Below are positions 1 to 7,367 of a stretch of 10,116 nt of DNA, piece after piece. The stretch comes from an uncultured Alphaproteobacteria bacterium (GTDB lineage Bacteria; Pseudomonadota; Alphaproteobacteria; UBA7985; CAJQQZ01). The position numbers and the translations under genes are program-made. The stretch is taken from the NCBI GenBank assembly GCA_905480445.1, contig CAJQQJ010000391.1, forward strand, positions 1 through 10,116. The letters run 5' to 3'. Positions within the stretch are counted from its first letter, which is position 1. Each line of letters starts with the position of its first letter. Below the pieces are notes generated by a model, which was not told where the DNA came from, did no database searches, and saw nothing but the letters and a program-made list of their open reading frames with translations.

Positions 1-20
1 CAAAACCCAGAAATGGGGCG

Positions 21-139
21 TGAAACCATGCCAAATTGGCTATATCCAACCCTAAAAGTTGCAAATAACTGATCCTACTGGAAATCCATCGCTAATTCGG
101 TAATGTCAGACGGGAAAATAGGCCTTATACTGAGGTCTC
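21..139 (+). repeat. Left arm of a perfect 119-bp inverted repeat
   Basis: Every base of 21-139 matches the reverse complement of 9998-10116. Identity stops at position 140 (t here, g expected from the partner). On the outer side the partner ends at the window edge, so the true outer limit is unknown. The arm has stops in the frames I read and no recognisable gene. It contains an 11-bp dyad at 30-40 (GCCAA/TTGGC around one base). It lies 124 bp beyond the stop of the last leftward gene, so transcripts leaving that unit would run through it. No transposase lies next to it and no target-site duplication can be judged. Confidence 0.97.
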
Positions 140-263
140 TAGGCATTTTTGATCTCCAGAACTGTGAAGGCTGAAGATTAACAGCTTTTGGTCTTCTTGT
201 CGCTATTCCGGCAGTGTGCCTCGGCTGACAACTTTCTTTCTGGTTTCGAACCCGCCCAGAAGT
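140..263. other. Intergenic tail downstream of the leftward operon
   Basis: This stretch lies between the inverted-repeat arm and the stop codon of the ABM gene. I looked for an intrinsic terminator of the minus-strand unit. Only a short GGC/GCC stem is visible around 207-220 and no run of T follows it on the transcribed strand, so no terminator is called. No open reading frame here resembles a known protein. Confidence 0.5.
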
Positions 264-548
264 TTAATCTGGTTTCAGGCCGTCAACTTGAAAATTTCGT
301 GGCATTCCAGCAGTAGTTTTCCCCCAGGCTGAGTTTTGGCCGCGCGTTTGATGGGTCCTAAACGCGTCAGAGTTTATAAACTCCTCATCGACGTCGAAGC
401 GCCCAGGAATGTCTGGGTTCTCAGTAACATCAAACCTGACATTGCCTGGTTCTTCCCTGGTTAAACGAATATGCTCCGCTAGAGCTGGCCTGATCACATC
501 AAGCTGATCTAGAGGAACGTCAATGTGCCCAGTGAGGGTGACGACCAT
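264..548 (-). CDS. ABM-domain (antibiotic biosynthesis monooxygenase-like) small protein
   Basis: A 94-residue protein of the dimeric alpha/beta-barrel ABM superfamily (YgiN-like, putative quinol monooxygenase). What is visible: a first strand with a glycine and conserved proline (TGHIDVPLDQL), an arginine-rich helix ending in REEPGNVRFDV, a strand with RFDVDEEF, the helix NSDAFRTHQTR, and a C-terminal strand ending near residue 90. The order and about 95-residue length are those of single-domain family members, which act as cofactor-free oxygenases or as small degradative enzymes; the substrate cannot be read from sequence. The ATG is preceded by a strong AAAGGAAG ribosome site. It follows the DUF349 gene by 34 bp in the same direction, so it is probably co-transcribed as the last gene of the unit. 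A functional link to the membrane cluster upstream is not evident. Confidence 0.88.
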   Translation of the reverse strand: MVVTLTGHIDVPLDQLDVIRPALAEHIRLTREEPGNVRFDVTENPDIPGRFDVDEEFINSDAFRTHQTRGQNSAWGKTTAGMPRNFQVDGLKPD

Positions 549-582
549 CGAACTTCCTTTCAGAACAAACGAGTGTTGGCAC

Positions 583-2532
583 TCAACCAGCTTCAGCTAA
601 CGTGCTCGATTGTTCTTCTGGATTACCATCAGCTTGTTCTGGTTTTGGTTCGGCTTTTTTCATTTCTTCTCTCGGCGTTTGAAGACGTTCCAGTTTGCGC
701 TGCATGGTCAAAATTTCAGTTTTCAGCTCTTCAATTCTGCGTTCAGTCTGCTTTATTTGGCGAGCAGTCTTATCATTTTTTTCCCGCTCTTGAAGCATGA
801 GATCATGGCGCAGCATGTCCTCTAACTTGTAAAGCTGATCCTTCTTACGTGTGAATGCAGCGCCTAAGTTTTCGGTGAACTCTTCTCTTTCAACAGAGCG
901 TAGATTGCGAACTTCCTCATAAACGAGTTCTCTGGCTTCTCGATATGATTCCCAGAGGGTGTCATCGTGGTCACGGCCGGCCGAACCAGCCTTTTTCCAA
1001 GCCGCTAGCGATTCTTCTAAGCGGAGTTGCAGATCTCGAGACCCTGAGCCGATAGGAAAAAGCGGTAGATCGGAAATTAAGATCTTCTTGCGCTCTAGTG
1101 CAACAGCCCTTTGCTCTTCTCTGATTTCGAAAAAGGCTGAACGCTTATCAAAGAAAGTTTTTCTGGCTTCATTCCAGGCTTTGTTTAGAGCACTATCATC
1201 ACCTCGACCTGCAGAACTGCATTCTTTCCATTTTTCTTCTAGCTCTTTTCTGGTTTTCTCGGCTTCCTTCCAATGGATTTTTATTGGTTCAGGATCGGAA
1301 AGAGTTCGCAGCTCGGCGACTATGTCTTGTTTGACTTTTGCCGCTGATTGGCGCGCTTCCTTTTGCTCATTGCTGAAGTTTCTAACTCTTGCAAAAACAG
1401 CCTTTTCGAGGTCCGAGAATTCTTGGTTTAGGTCAGCGTCAAACTCTTCAGTCGCTGAGCCCAGATCATGCCATTGATTAACCAGATCATCTTTTTGATC
1501 TCTAACCGAACGTAGGGCACTTTCATCTACGATATCCTGACTGTTCAAAGTCCGCATTGCAGCAATTAGATTGCGTTTTTCGCTTTCAGCCAGCCCAGCT
1601 TCTTGTTCGCGGCGTTGTGTGTAAATTGAGTAGCTCTCAATAAACGCGGACTTGGTGGCTTCGAACTGCTGAGACAGTTCAGCTTCTTCGGCGCCTGCCG
1701 GACCGTAGAATTTCCATCGAGCAACCAACTCACTGACGCGGATGTCCGCTTCTTCCCAGCCTTCGCCCTGCGCGAGCAGCTCCATATCAGCAATACAGGC
1801 TCGTTTCGCGGCTGCATTGCCTTCATGATCATTGAACGAAAACTCTCTGCGCTCTTCAAATGAAGAACGAGCAGACTCAAACCGTTTCGCAAGCGGCCCG
1901 TCGTTTTCTACGCCTGCAGAAGGAAGGTCTGACCAAGTCGCGCTTAGGCGCTGAAAAGCTCTGTCAGCCTGCAACCAATTGGATGACCCAGACCATTCAT
2001 CGGCGTCTTTAATAAGCTTCAGTTTACGGCTTTTGTTAGCATCCGCTTGTGTTTGGATCTCTGCAATCATTCCTGATAGCTTGCGCTCCAAACCTTGAAC
2101 GTCGCCCAATCCAGGATCAGATTTCAAACCATCCTCTAAAGCCCTGAGGTTGGTTAAAGACTTAACTGGGTCTTCGGCAGCTTCAGCTTGCGTTAGACCT
2201 GATTCCACCGCTTGTTTGTTTTTTTCAAACAGCTCAGCATATTTCAGAAGACTAGATTTCTTGTCCCCACCTGCTTTTCCGACGATCTTTTGGTCACCGC
2301 CACGAAGCCTGACATTGCCGGACGCATCAACAAAGCCCCACCGGGTTAGCTCTACTTCTTCTGCGCTAAGACGTTGTTTCTTCTTCTTCGGCTTAGTGGT
2401 CTGTCGAACAGCTTTCGACTTCTTTGCACTAGAAGCTTTTGTTTTAGTGGGGGAATCTGGGAAATAGGTGATTTGTGGGGCGACAAGCCATCGCCAAACA
2501 CGTTTGATCAGCCCTGCTTTTTTTGCTGCCAT
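583..2532 (-). CDS. DUF349-repeat coiled-coil protein
   Basis: A 649-residue hydrophilic, highly charged protein. Five imperfect repeats carry the DUF349 signature: a tryptophan followed by a glycine/alanine turn, an acidic segment, then an aromatic helix with basic residues. The tryptophans are W200, W273, W354, W435 and W512, spaced 73, 81, 81 and 77 residues; the fourth and fifth units (W435 to about 475, W512 to about 550) are the clearest. Residues 563-620 form a strong predicted coiled coil, followed by an acidic, proline-containing tail. The N-terminus (KRVWRWLVAP at 10-19) is basic and aromatic and might be an amphipathic membrane anchor, followed by a very lysine-rich stretch (28-53). 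The biochemical role of DUF349 is unknown. The ATG lies 141 bp downstream of the zinc-ribbon gene, with only a weak AGAAAG ribosome site. It is probably part of the same pathway by position, but it could have its own promoter. Confidence 0.85.
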   Translation of the reverse strand: MAAKKAGLIKRVWRWLVAPQITYFPDSPTKTKASSAKKSKAVRQTTKPKKKKQRLSAEEVELTRWGFVDASGNVRLRGGDQKIVGKAGGDKKSSLLKYAELFEKNKQAVESGLTQAEAAEDPVKSLTNLRALEDGLKSDPGLGDVQGLERKLSGMIAEIQTQADANKSRKLKLIKDADEWSGSSNWLQADRAFQRLSATWSDLPSAGVENDGPLAKRFESARSSFEERREFSFNDHEGNAAAKRACIADMELLAQGEGWEEADIRVSELVARWKFYGPAGAEEAELSQQFEATKSAFIESYSIYTQRREQEAGLAESEKRNLIAAMRTLNSQDIVDESALRSVRDQKDDLVNQWHDLGSATEEFDADLNQEFSDLEKAVFARVRNFSNEQKEARQSAAKVKQDIVAELRTLSDPEPIKIHWKEAEKTRKELEEKWKECSSAGRGDDSALNKAWNEARKTFFDKRSAFFEIREEQRAVALERKKILISDLPLFPIGSGSRDLQLRLEESLAAWKKAGSAGRDHDDTLWESYREARELVYEEVRNLRSVEREEFTENLGAAFTRKKDQLYKLEDMLRHDLMLQEREKNDKTARQIKQTERRIEELKTEILTMQRKLERLQTPREEMKKAEPKPEQADGNPEEQSSTLAEAG

Positions 2533-2673
2533 GGTGAACTTTCTATTGGTCGCGTATGCCGGGGAAATTCAAAAAATCACCCCGTGTGTATTTTGGAATA
2601 AGAAAGTTTTGTTGTAACGCGAATCGGAAGGGATGCAAGGTCAAAGAATGGCAGGTTTTTAAAATCCGTCTAG
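2533..2673 (-). other. 141-bp gap inside the leftward operon
   Basis: This is the only long spacer in an otherwise tightly packed gene set. Read on the minus strand it holds a TTGACC hexamer (2644-2639) that could be a -35 element, but no convincing -10 follows at 16-18 bp. It also holds a 5-bp stem, CGGGG with CCCCG (2584-2580 with 2564-2560), around a 15-base A/T-rich loop. No T run follows the stem, so it is not a standard terminator. The gap may mark a second promoter or an RNA processing site for the DUF349-ABM pair; neither is proven. Confidence 0.3.
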
Positions 2674-3801
2674 TTAGAAACCACCTTTGTCTATGGCAAT
2701 CGCAACAATCCCAACGATTGCCGCCACAACAAATGCGGCTGCAACGGCGAAGAAAATCTTCCAACCGCTGTATGGACGTTCACCGTAAACTTCGCCTGTG
2801 CGGCCATTGACAGCTAGACGGTAGGACTTGCCTTTGAACTGGAAGGCCGACAGCCAAAGCGGTAACAAAACATGTTTGAATGACGTGTCGTCATGCTTTG
2901 TATCAGCTTTTGTAATGCGTTGATGATCGCCGCCGATGTCTCTTCTAATGTCATTGTAAATGACCGAACTCATGATGTCTTGAGCATGAACGAAGGCATC
3001 GTCGACGCCCACTTGGTAACTCTCGGCTCTGAACCCAACCAAGAAATCTTTTTGGTAACCCTCCAATGATGAGAGATCCCAGGAACCAACACGCTCTAAT
3101 GCTTTTCTAGGCAATGAATGCGAGCCAGGAACAAGGACATCATCAAAAAAGCGCGAAACGGATCCTGTGACCGCTTTCCATCTCACGCGGACTTCGGTTC
3201 GAGTAGTTCGAACTTGTTTCCCGTCAACCATAGTCGTGTGAGGAACTTTGACATAATAATTGGTGCCGCGCTCTCCGCGGTAGGAGGTTTGCGTGTCACT
3301 GTCGAAAGTCCAATAGGGTAGATAGAGCCCAGAGAAGTCACCTCGGCCGCGTGCAAAGCGAGAGAGTTTCGAAGGAGCAAACCACAACCCCTTAAGCCAG
3401 CGCTGCATCGACTCAGCGGCTTGCTGCTTTGTTATAGCGAAGGGTAGAAGTGCGTCTGGCTTGATTTGTTTAGAGCTAGTCGTGTCGGCTACTGTATCAG
3501 TACCGCAAAAGGGGCAAGAACCGGCATGCTCATTGGCCTCAAAACTGTACTCGGCAGCACAAGATTCGCATTTGACGCTGACAGTTTCTTCGACTTGGTG
3601 CTCTTCCTTTGCTCTCGCTAAAGCCTGGCGAAGGTCATGTTCGACAACTGGCTGTCCGGCCTTTTCGATTTCATTACCATGTCCGCAATGCTGGCAGGTG
3701 ATGGAACGGCTTCCAGGTTGAAACTTGAGCAACGACCCGCATTGAGAGCAAGGGTACTCTCTTTGGTTTTCTGCGGTTGGTTCTTGGAAGCCGTCAGTCA
3801 T
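2674..3801 (-). CDS. Double zinc-ribbon protein with C-terminal membrane anchor
   Basis: A 375-residue protein often auto-annotated as TFIIB-type zinc ribbon or, misleadingly, as primosomal protein N'-like. Two CxxC-CxxC ribbons are visible: C18/C21 with C36/C39 and C78/C81 with C96/C99, joined by a charged helix (about 55-72). A middle beta-rich region follows (about 110-340) with the motifs GLYLPYWTFDS (158-168) and LLPLWLSAF (312-320), the latter leading into a strand with GRTGEVYGERPYSGWK (333-348). One transmembrane segment spans about 348-370, with a short basic end, giving a cytosolic body held to the membrane. There is no helicase domain. In Bacillus, the comparable YdjG works with the SPFH protein YdjI, which fits the SPFH gene immediately upstream here. 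The ATG lies 5 bases after the SPFH stop, with an AGTAGGT ribosome site inside the end of that gene, implying translational coupling. Confidence 0.88.
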   Translation of the reverse strand: MTDGFQEPTAENQREYPCSQCGSLLKFQPGSRSITCQHCGHGNEIEKAGQPVVEHDLRQALARAKEEHQVEETVSVKCESCAAEYSFEANEHAGSCPFCGTDTVADTTSSKQIKPDALLPFAITKQQAAESMQRWLKGLWFAPSKLSRFARGRGDFSGLYLPYWTFDSDTQTSYRGERGTNYYVKVPHTTMVDGKQVRTTRTEVRVRWKAVTGSVSRFFDDVLVPGSHSLPRKALERVGSWDLSSLEGYQKDFLVGFRAESYQVGVDDAFVHAQDIMSSVIYNDIRRDIGGDHQRITKADTKHDDTSFKHVLLPLWLSAFQFKGKSYRLAVNGRTGEVYGERPYSGWKIFFAVAAAFVVAAIVGIVAIAIDKGGF

Positions 3802-3806
3802 TGGAC

Positions 3807-4910
3807 CTACTGAGGTGGTAGTGGCGGCGGTGCTGTTTCTTCAAAAAGCCCTGCTAGCGCAGCAAGCGAGGAGGCTTGAGCCCAGTTGCCCATGCCCTTG
3901 CACCAAACAAGAGAAGAGGGCTTGAGGTGCCCAGCCGCTGCTTCATTTCTCAGTTTTTCCATGCCTAATGGCCCGGTTTGCTGACCGTCTAGTGCAACGT
4001 AGAACTTCACTTCTTGATGGAGAGGTGGTGGAGCGGCCTCCGCTGGTCCTTGGTTAGAGAACATAGTGCCCATCTGCTGAGCCATAGCAACACCGATCCC
4101 CATGCCAACCCCGGCACTGGCCGTACCACCGCCTGGGTTACTAGCAGCTGAGCGCATTGCTTCGGCCGCTTGGAATTTAGCGTAGTCGTTTAGATTGCCT
4201 GCAACTGCAACAGATGTTCTACGGTCAAGGACTTCCTCTACATTCTTTGGCATGGAAATATTTTCAATCAGCAACTGACTGAGCTCTAGACCATAGATAT
4301 CAAAGTCTGACCCGATCCTCTGGGTCATGAACGTTCCGAGGTTTTCGTAATTGCCTGCAAGATCAAGAGCTGCAATGTTGGAAGTACCCAAAACAGAGGC
4401 GAAGCGGGAAACGATCAAGTTGCGTAACTGGTCAGTTATGTCGTCAGTTGTGAAATGCCCATCCGTGCCAACGATCTCTGTTAGGAACTTGACCGGGTCT
4501 GAAAGGCGGATCGAATAGGTTCCAAAAGCTCTTAAACGCATTGGACCAAACTCTGGATCGCGCAGCATGATGGGGTTCTTGGTACCCCATTTGAGATCCG
4601 TGAACCGTTTGGTGTTGAAGAAATAGACTTCAGTTTTGAAGGGGCTCTCAAAGCCATAAGGCCAACTTTGCAATGTCGACAGGATAGGAATGTTAGCTGT
4701 TTCAAGCTGATACATACCTGGTCCGAAAACATCGGCGATTTCACCTTCGTTGACTAGAACGGCGACTTGGGTTTCCCGGACTGTTAGCATGGCACCGTAT
4801 TTGATCTCGTTGCCATAGCGTTCAAAGCGATGAACCATCGTGTCGTTGGTATTGTCGAGCCATTCAATGACATCAACATATTCACCTGTCAGCTTATCCC
4901 ACAAACCCAT
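3807..4910 (-). CDS. SPFH/virion-core-like protein with C-terminal GYF_2 domain
   Basis: A 367-residue protein. The SPFH (stomatin/flotillin-like) region covers about 35-250, with the early hallmark strand MLTVRETQVAVLVNEG (41-56), FGPGMYQL (62-69) and the later DIYGLELSQLLIENISMP (204-221). A Gly/Ala-rich linker (259-285) leads to a GYF_2 domain at about 302-355, recognised by the Y304 start, GPLGMEKL (313-320), the VW pair (335-336), the MGNW box (340-343) and a closing hydrophobic helix. There is no N-terminal transmembrane helix, so it is likely a soluble or peripheral scaffold recruited to the membrane by partners. Proline-rich PPPL peptides flank the GYF_2 domain (294-297 and 361-364). 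The start is supported by an excellent AAGGAGG Shine-Dalgarno at 4922-4916. It sits between telA and the zinc-ribbon gene with gaps of 28 and 5 bp. Confidence 0.92.
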   Translation of the reverse strand: MGLWDKLTGEYVDVIEWLDNTNDTMVHRFERYGNEIKYGAMLTVRETQVAVLVNEGEIADVFGPGMYQLETANIPILSTLQSWPYGFESPFKTEVYFFNTKRFTDLKWGTKNPIMLRDPEFGPMRLRAFGTYSIRLSDPVKFLTEIVGTDGHFTTDDITDQLRNLIVSRFASVLGTSNIAALDLAGNYENLGTFMTQRIGSDFDIYGLELSQLLIENISMPKNVEEVLDRRTSVAVAGNLNDYAKFQAAEAMRSAASNPGGGTASAGVGMGIGVAMAQQMGTMFSNQGPAEAAPPPLHQEVKFYVALDGQQTGPLGMEKLRNEAAAGHLKPSSLVWCKGMGNWAQASSLAALAGLFEETAPPPLPPQ

Positions 4911-4938
4911 GAGAGCCTCCTTCTCTTATTTTATCAAA

Positions 4939-6078
4939 TTAAGCCGCTGGTGCCGTTGGCGCCGCTTCTTCTACTTCCTTTACCCGCGCTTTGACGGATA
5001 GCAGAGCTTCCTTAAGGTCGACTTCAGCTTTGGCAAGAGTTGCCTCTGCTTCGCGACGTTTGGCTTTACCTTCATCGGCAATACGGAGGCTGTCATCAAT
5101 TGTTTCGATCAACAGGTTGTTGGCCTTTTCAACCGCTTCGATATCAAAGATACCACGCTCGATTTGCTCACGAACCTTAACGTTAGCTTCCTTGAGGTTT
5201 TCGGCGTTCGCGATCAACAGATCATTAGTCAGGTCACTGGCTGCCTCTAGCTTTTCTGCTGTCTGCCCTGAGCGATAAATCGTGACAGCTTGTGCCAATT
5301 GCTGGCGCCACAACGGAACAGTGTTGGCAACCGTTGAATTGATCTTAGTAACTAGAGCCTTGTCGTTTTCTTGAAGCAAACGAATGGATGGCAAGGATTG
5401 CATTGTAACTTGGCGTGTGAGCAATAAGTCATGGACGCGACGTTCTAGATCATCACGTGCTGCGCGCAGGTCTCTGGCTTCTTGAGCTTTTACCATATCG
5501 CCAGATTTTTCGGCTTTAGCATGTAGTGCCGGAATAGTTTTTTCGTCTAATTCGGCCAACTTCTGTTGACCAGCCGCAATGTATAGCTCGAGATCATGGA
5601 AGTAGTCGAGATTGGAATCATAGAGTCGGTCGAGATGCTCGATGTCTTTCAGCAAAACTGTCTTATGGCGCTCTAGATCATCAGTAATGTCACCGATCTG
5701 GTCTTTGACGCCGTCATAACGGTCGAGAAAGCCCATTAGAGGCGTTTTCCAGCCAAAAAGCTTGGCAAAGAACCCTTGTTTCTTGCCGAGATCCAGACCT
5801 TTGACGTCAAGATCGCGAATTTTCTGCACCATGTCGCCTAGAGCAGCGCCAGCTGGACCAACGTCCTTGTTGCGCACACCTTCGAGCATGTTGTCGGAAA
5901 TAGTGCTTAACTTTTCCTGCGCTTTTGTACCAAAATAGATGACAGAATGTGTGTCCGTCATATCCAATTCTGTCATCAGTTCCACGATGCGCGCTGGGTC
6001 TTTACTCTTCAGGTCGATCTCTAGATCAGCGTGGACTGATTCTGCGAGAACCAGTGTGTTCTTAGCTTTGCTTGCCAT
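4939..6078 (-). CDS. telA: TelA-family toxic anion resistance protein
   Basis: A 379-residue, almost wholly helical soluble protein matching the TelA (toxic anion/tellurite resistance) family in length and motifs. Recognisable landmarks are FFAKLFGWKTPLMGFLDRY (103-121), the helical DDLERHKTVLLKDIEHLDRLYD (starting at 133), and the family core QSLPSIRLLQENDKALV (227-243) running into NTVPLWRQQLAQAV (252-265). The C-terminal 50 residues form a Lys/Glu-rich helix and an alanine/proline tail. Despite the name, tellurite resistance is proven for few members. The family is found widely beside XpaC-type membrane proteins and is thought to act in envelope or membrane stress. The ATG has an AAGGAG ribosome site 8 bases upstream (6094-6089). 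The gene lies 36 bp after the XpaC gene and 28 bp before the SPFH gene. Confidence 0.93.
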   Translation of the reverse strand: MASKAKNTLVLAESVHADLEIDLKSKDPARIVELMTELDMTDTHSVIYFGTKAQEKLSTISDNMLEGVRNKDVGPAGAALGDMVQKIRDLDVKGLDLGKKQGFFAKLFGWKTPLMGFLDRYDGVKDQIGDITDDLERHKTVLLKDIEHLDRLYDSNLDYFHDLELYIAAGQQKLAELDEKTIPALHAKAEKSGDMVKAQEARDLRAARDDLERRVHDLLLTRQVTMQSLPSIRLLQENDKALVTKINSTVANTVPLWRQQLAQAVTIYRSGQTAEKLEAASDLTNDLLIANAENLKEANVKVREQIERGIFDIEAVEKANNLLIETIDDSLRIADEGKAKRREAEATLAKAEVDLKEALLSVKARVKEVEEAAPTAPAA

Positions 6079-6114
6079 TGTGTAGTCACTCCTTAATCGG
6101 GTCTAAGTGAAGGG

Positions 6115-6975
6115 TCAAACGACGCCTTCTTTTTCCATTTGAATTCTTAAGATATCGATTTCGACATCCAGCTCTTGTGCATTGTTATCCAGCAGTCGAC
6201 GTTCTTGCTGCTCGAATGTGTCTTCAATAGTTGTCAAAACGTTACGGAAGTTTTCATGAAGCGTTGATCCAGTATGGTCATCCTGTTGACTGGCATACAT
6301 GCTAACAACTCTTTGAGTGCCTTCCAAATAGGTCACCAGGAATTTCCTTGAGCGCTCTAGATCACGTGGATCTTCTTCGATACGTGCAATGACGGCTCTG
6401 GCGTTGAAGGCGATCCGCGCCAGACGATCTTTCAATTCGCGGTTTTTGATCTTACGAGCATCGGCCTCGATTGCTGATACTTTTTGATCGGCTTCTCTCA
6501 AGGCATCGATGACACGCTCAGTTCTTATTCCAGATTTGGCAGCGACTTCTGCAGGGATGATTTTGTCATTCCTCGGATCAAAACCATAACCGAAAACCAA
6601 GGCTCCAAAAGCGATTGCGCCTGCCAGGCCAGACAAAATGATATCGTTGCCTGCACAGAGCCAAGAAACTGCAAAGAAGGAACCGCCGAGCATTATTGAG
6701 CCTAACAGCTTTCGCGGCATCTTGGGGGCATAGGCTATTTTCTTAGCGTTGAATTCCGTTTCCGCTTTAATGCCGCGACGAATGGTGGAGGCCGCAATCC
6801 ATCCAATGATGTGGGCAGCGAGGGCTGCAAAGGCGACTGTTTTGTTCCCTGTTACAAAACCCATCACAAAAACTGGGATCAAAATGAGGGGCAGTACATA
6901 CAGCGGCCAGCTGCCAAGCCCAACCGGCAGGCTAGGGCCCTTCATGTCTTTAGAACTGACGCGTCTCGCAACCAT
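6115..6975 (-). CDS. xpaC: XpaC-family membrane protein (5-bromo-4-chloroindolyl phosphate hydrolysis family)
   Basis: A 286-residue protein if started at the ATG 6975-6973. Four membrane segments are visible, about 24-42, 47-64, 90-107 and 111-130, followed by a helical, charged cytosolic half (about 135-286) with DALREADQKV, KNRELKDRLARIA and a long C-terminal helix ending in MEKEGVV. This layout and the position directly before telA are typical of XpaC. The family name comes from an indicator-substrate phenotype and does not prove phosphatase activity. An open frame extends to 7074 and would add 33 residues. I prefer the internal start because the added stretch (tryptophan- and cysteine-rich) overlaps the upstream lipoprotein gene in another frame, and because that gene stops 2 bases before this ATG. 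An AGAAGG ribosome site lies about 10 bases upstream. Confidence 0.88.
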   Translation of the reverse strand: MVARRVSSKDMKGPSLPVGLGSWPLYVLPLILIPVFVMGFVTGNKTVAFAALAAHIIGWIAASTIRRGIKAETEFNAKKIAYAPKMPRKLLGSIMLGGSFFAVSWLCAGNDIILSGLAGAIAFGALVFGYGFDPRNDKIIPAEVAAKSGIRTERVIDALREADQKVSAIEADARKIKNRELKDRLARIAFNARAVIARIEEDPRDLERSRKFLVTYLEGTQRVVSMYASQQDDHTGSTLHENFRNVLTTIEDTFEQQERRLLDNNAQELDVEIDILRIQMEKEGVV

Positions 6976-6977
6976 GC

Positions 6978-7139
6978 TTAGGAAACCTTCTGTGTCGGAG
7001 GAGACGGCAAAAGGTTTGCTTTTGTAACACCATCTCTTTGGTCGCCAGCAAAGCTTCCAACAATTGACTGGCATGAAAGAATAGAAAGCAGGGAAATAAG
7101 AACCACCGTCATTATGCCGATGCGTATGCCAGATTTCAT
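6978..7139 (-). CDS. Small putative lipoprotein, first gene of the XpaC-TelA operon
   Basis: A 53-residue reading frame from ATG 7139-7137 to TAA 6980-6978. The product begins MKSGIRIGIM, then has a hydrophobic stretch (about 9-22) ending ILSC with the cysteine at residue 23, a usable if imperfect lipobox (leucine instead of a small residue at -2). The mature part (QSIVGSFAGDQRDGVTKANL and a short PSPP tail) is only about 30 residues. The length of the hydrophobic segment, the basic start and the single cysteine fit export and lipidation. The stop lies 2 bases before the XpaC ATG, so the two are likely translationally coupled. The ribosome site is weak (TTGGGG, about 8 bases upstream). I do not recognise a family. 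The alternative is a chance frame in a leader, but the signal-peptide pattern and coupling argue against it. Confidence 0.65.
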   Translation of the reverse strand: MKSGIRIGIMTVVLISLLSILSCQSIVGSFAGDQRDGVTKANLLPSPPTQKVS

Positions 7140-7367
7140 GCAGAACCCCAAATTAGATAAAAATTTACTTAACCCTTCGCTTATATAGGGTCAACAAAAA
7201 GCTATTTCCATGGTTAGCTTAGTTTTTTTACCACAGAGACAGTTCTAGAGTAAGTACCCATTCAAAGGAGTGTGACAGCTCGAAGTCCCAAACATCGATC
7301 ACAAAAAGGAAAGCAGCAGTCTGCTTTGACTTGTGCCGAAAGGTTCTTCGCTCTAGTTTGTAGCACT
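7140..7367. promoter_or_regulatory. Divergent intergenic region with putative promoters for both units
   Basis: This is the only place where the two transcription units face away from each other, so both main promoters should be here. Leftward, TTGACC on the minus strand (7194-7189) is a good -35; the best -10 is TTAAGT 16 bases on, only a partial match. A TATATAAG string (7187-7180, minus strand) lies between them. Rightward, TTGTGC (7331-7336) and TAGTTT (7354-7359) are 17 bases apart and end 8 bases before the phosphatase ATG, which would give a leaderless or near-leaderless message. An isolated AAAGGAG at 7264-7270 lies just one base before an in-frame GTG. All these sites are inferred by eye. 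Confidence 0.3.

Noticed and set aside
959..1477. 172-residue plus-strand open frame opposite the DUF349 gene
   Set aside because: Low-complexity Ser/Phe/Arg-rich product, no ribosome site, and fully antisense to a well-supported gene.
2560..2584. Intrinsic terminator between the zinc-ribbon and DUF349 genes
   Set aside because: The stem is only 5 bp with a 15-base loop and no T run follows on the minus strand.
2674..3801. PriA-like primosomal helicase
   Set aside because: Only the zinc ribbons resemble annotations of this kind. There are no Walker or helicase motifs and the C-terminus is a membrane anchor.
6976..7074. N-terminal 33-residue extension of the XpaC protein
   Set aside because: The stretch is Trp/Cys-rich, has no signal or family character, and overlaps the lipoprotein frame, whose stop lies 2 bases before the preferred ATG.
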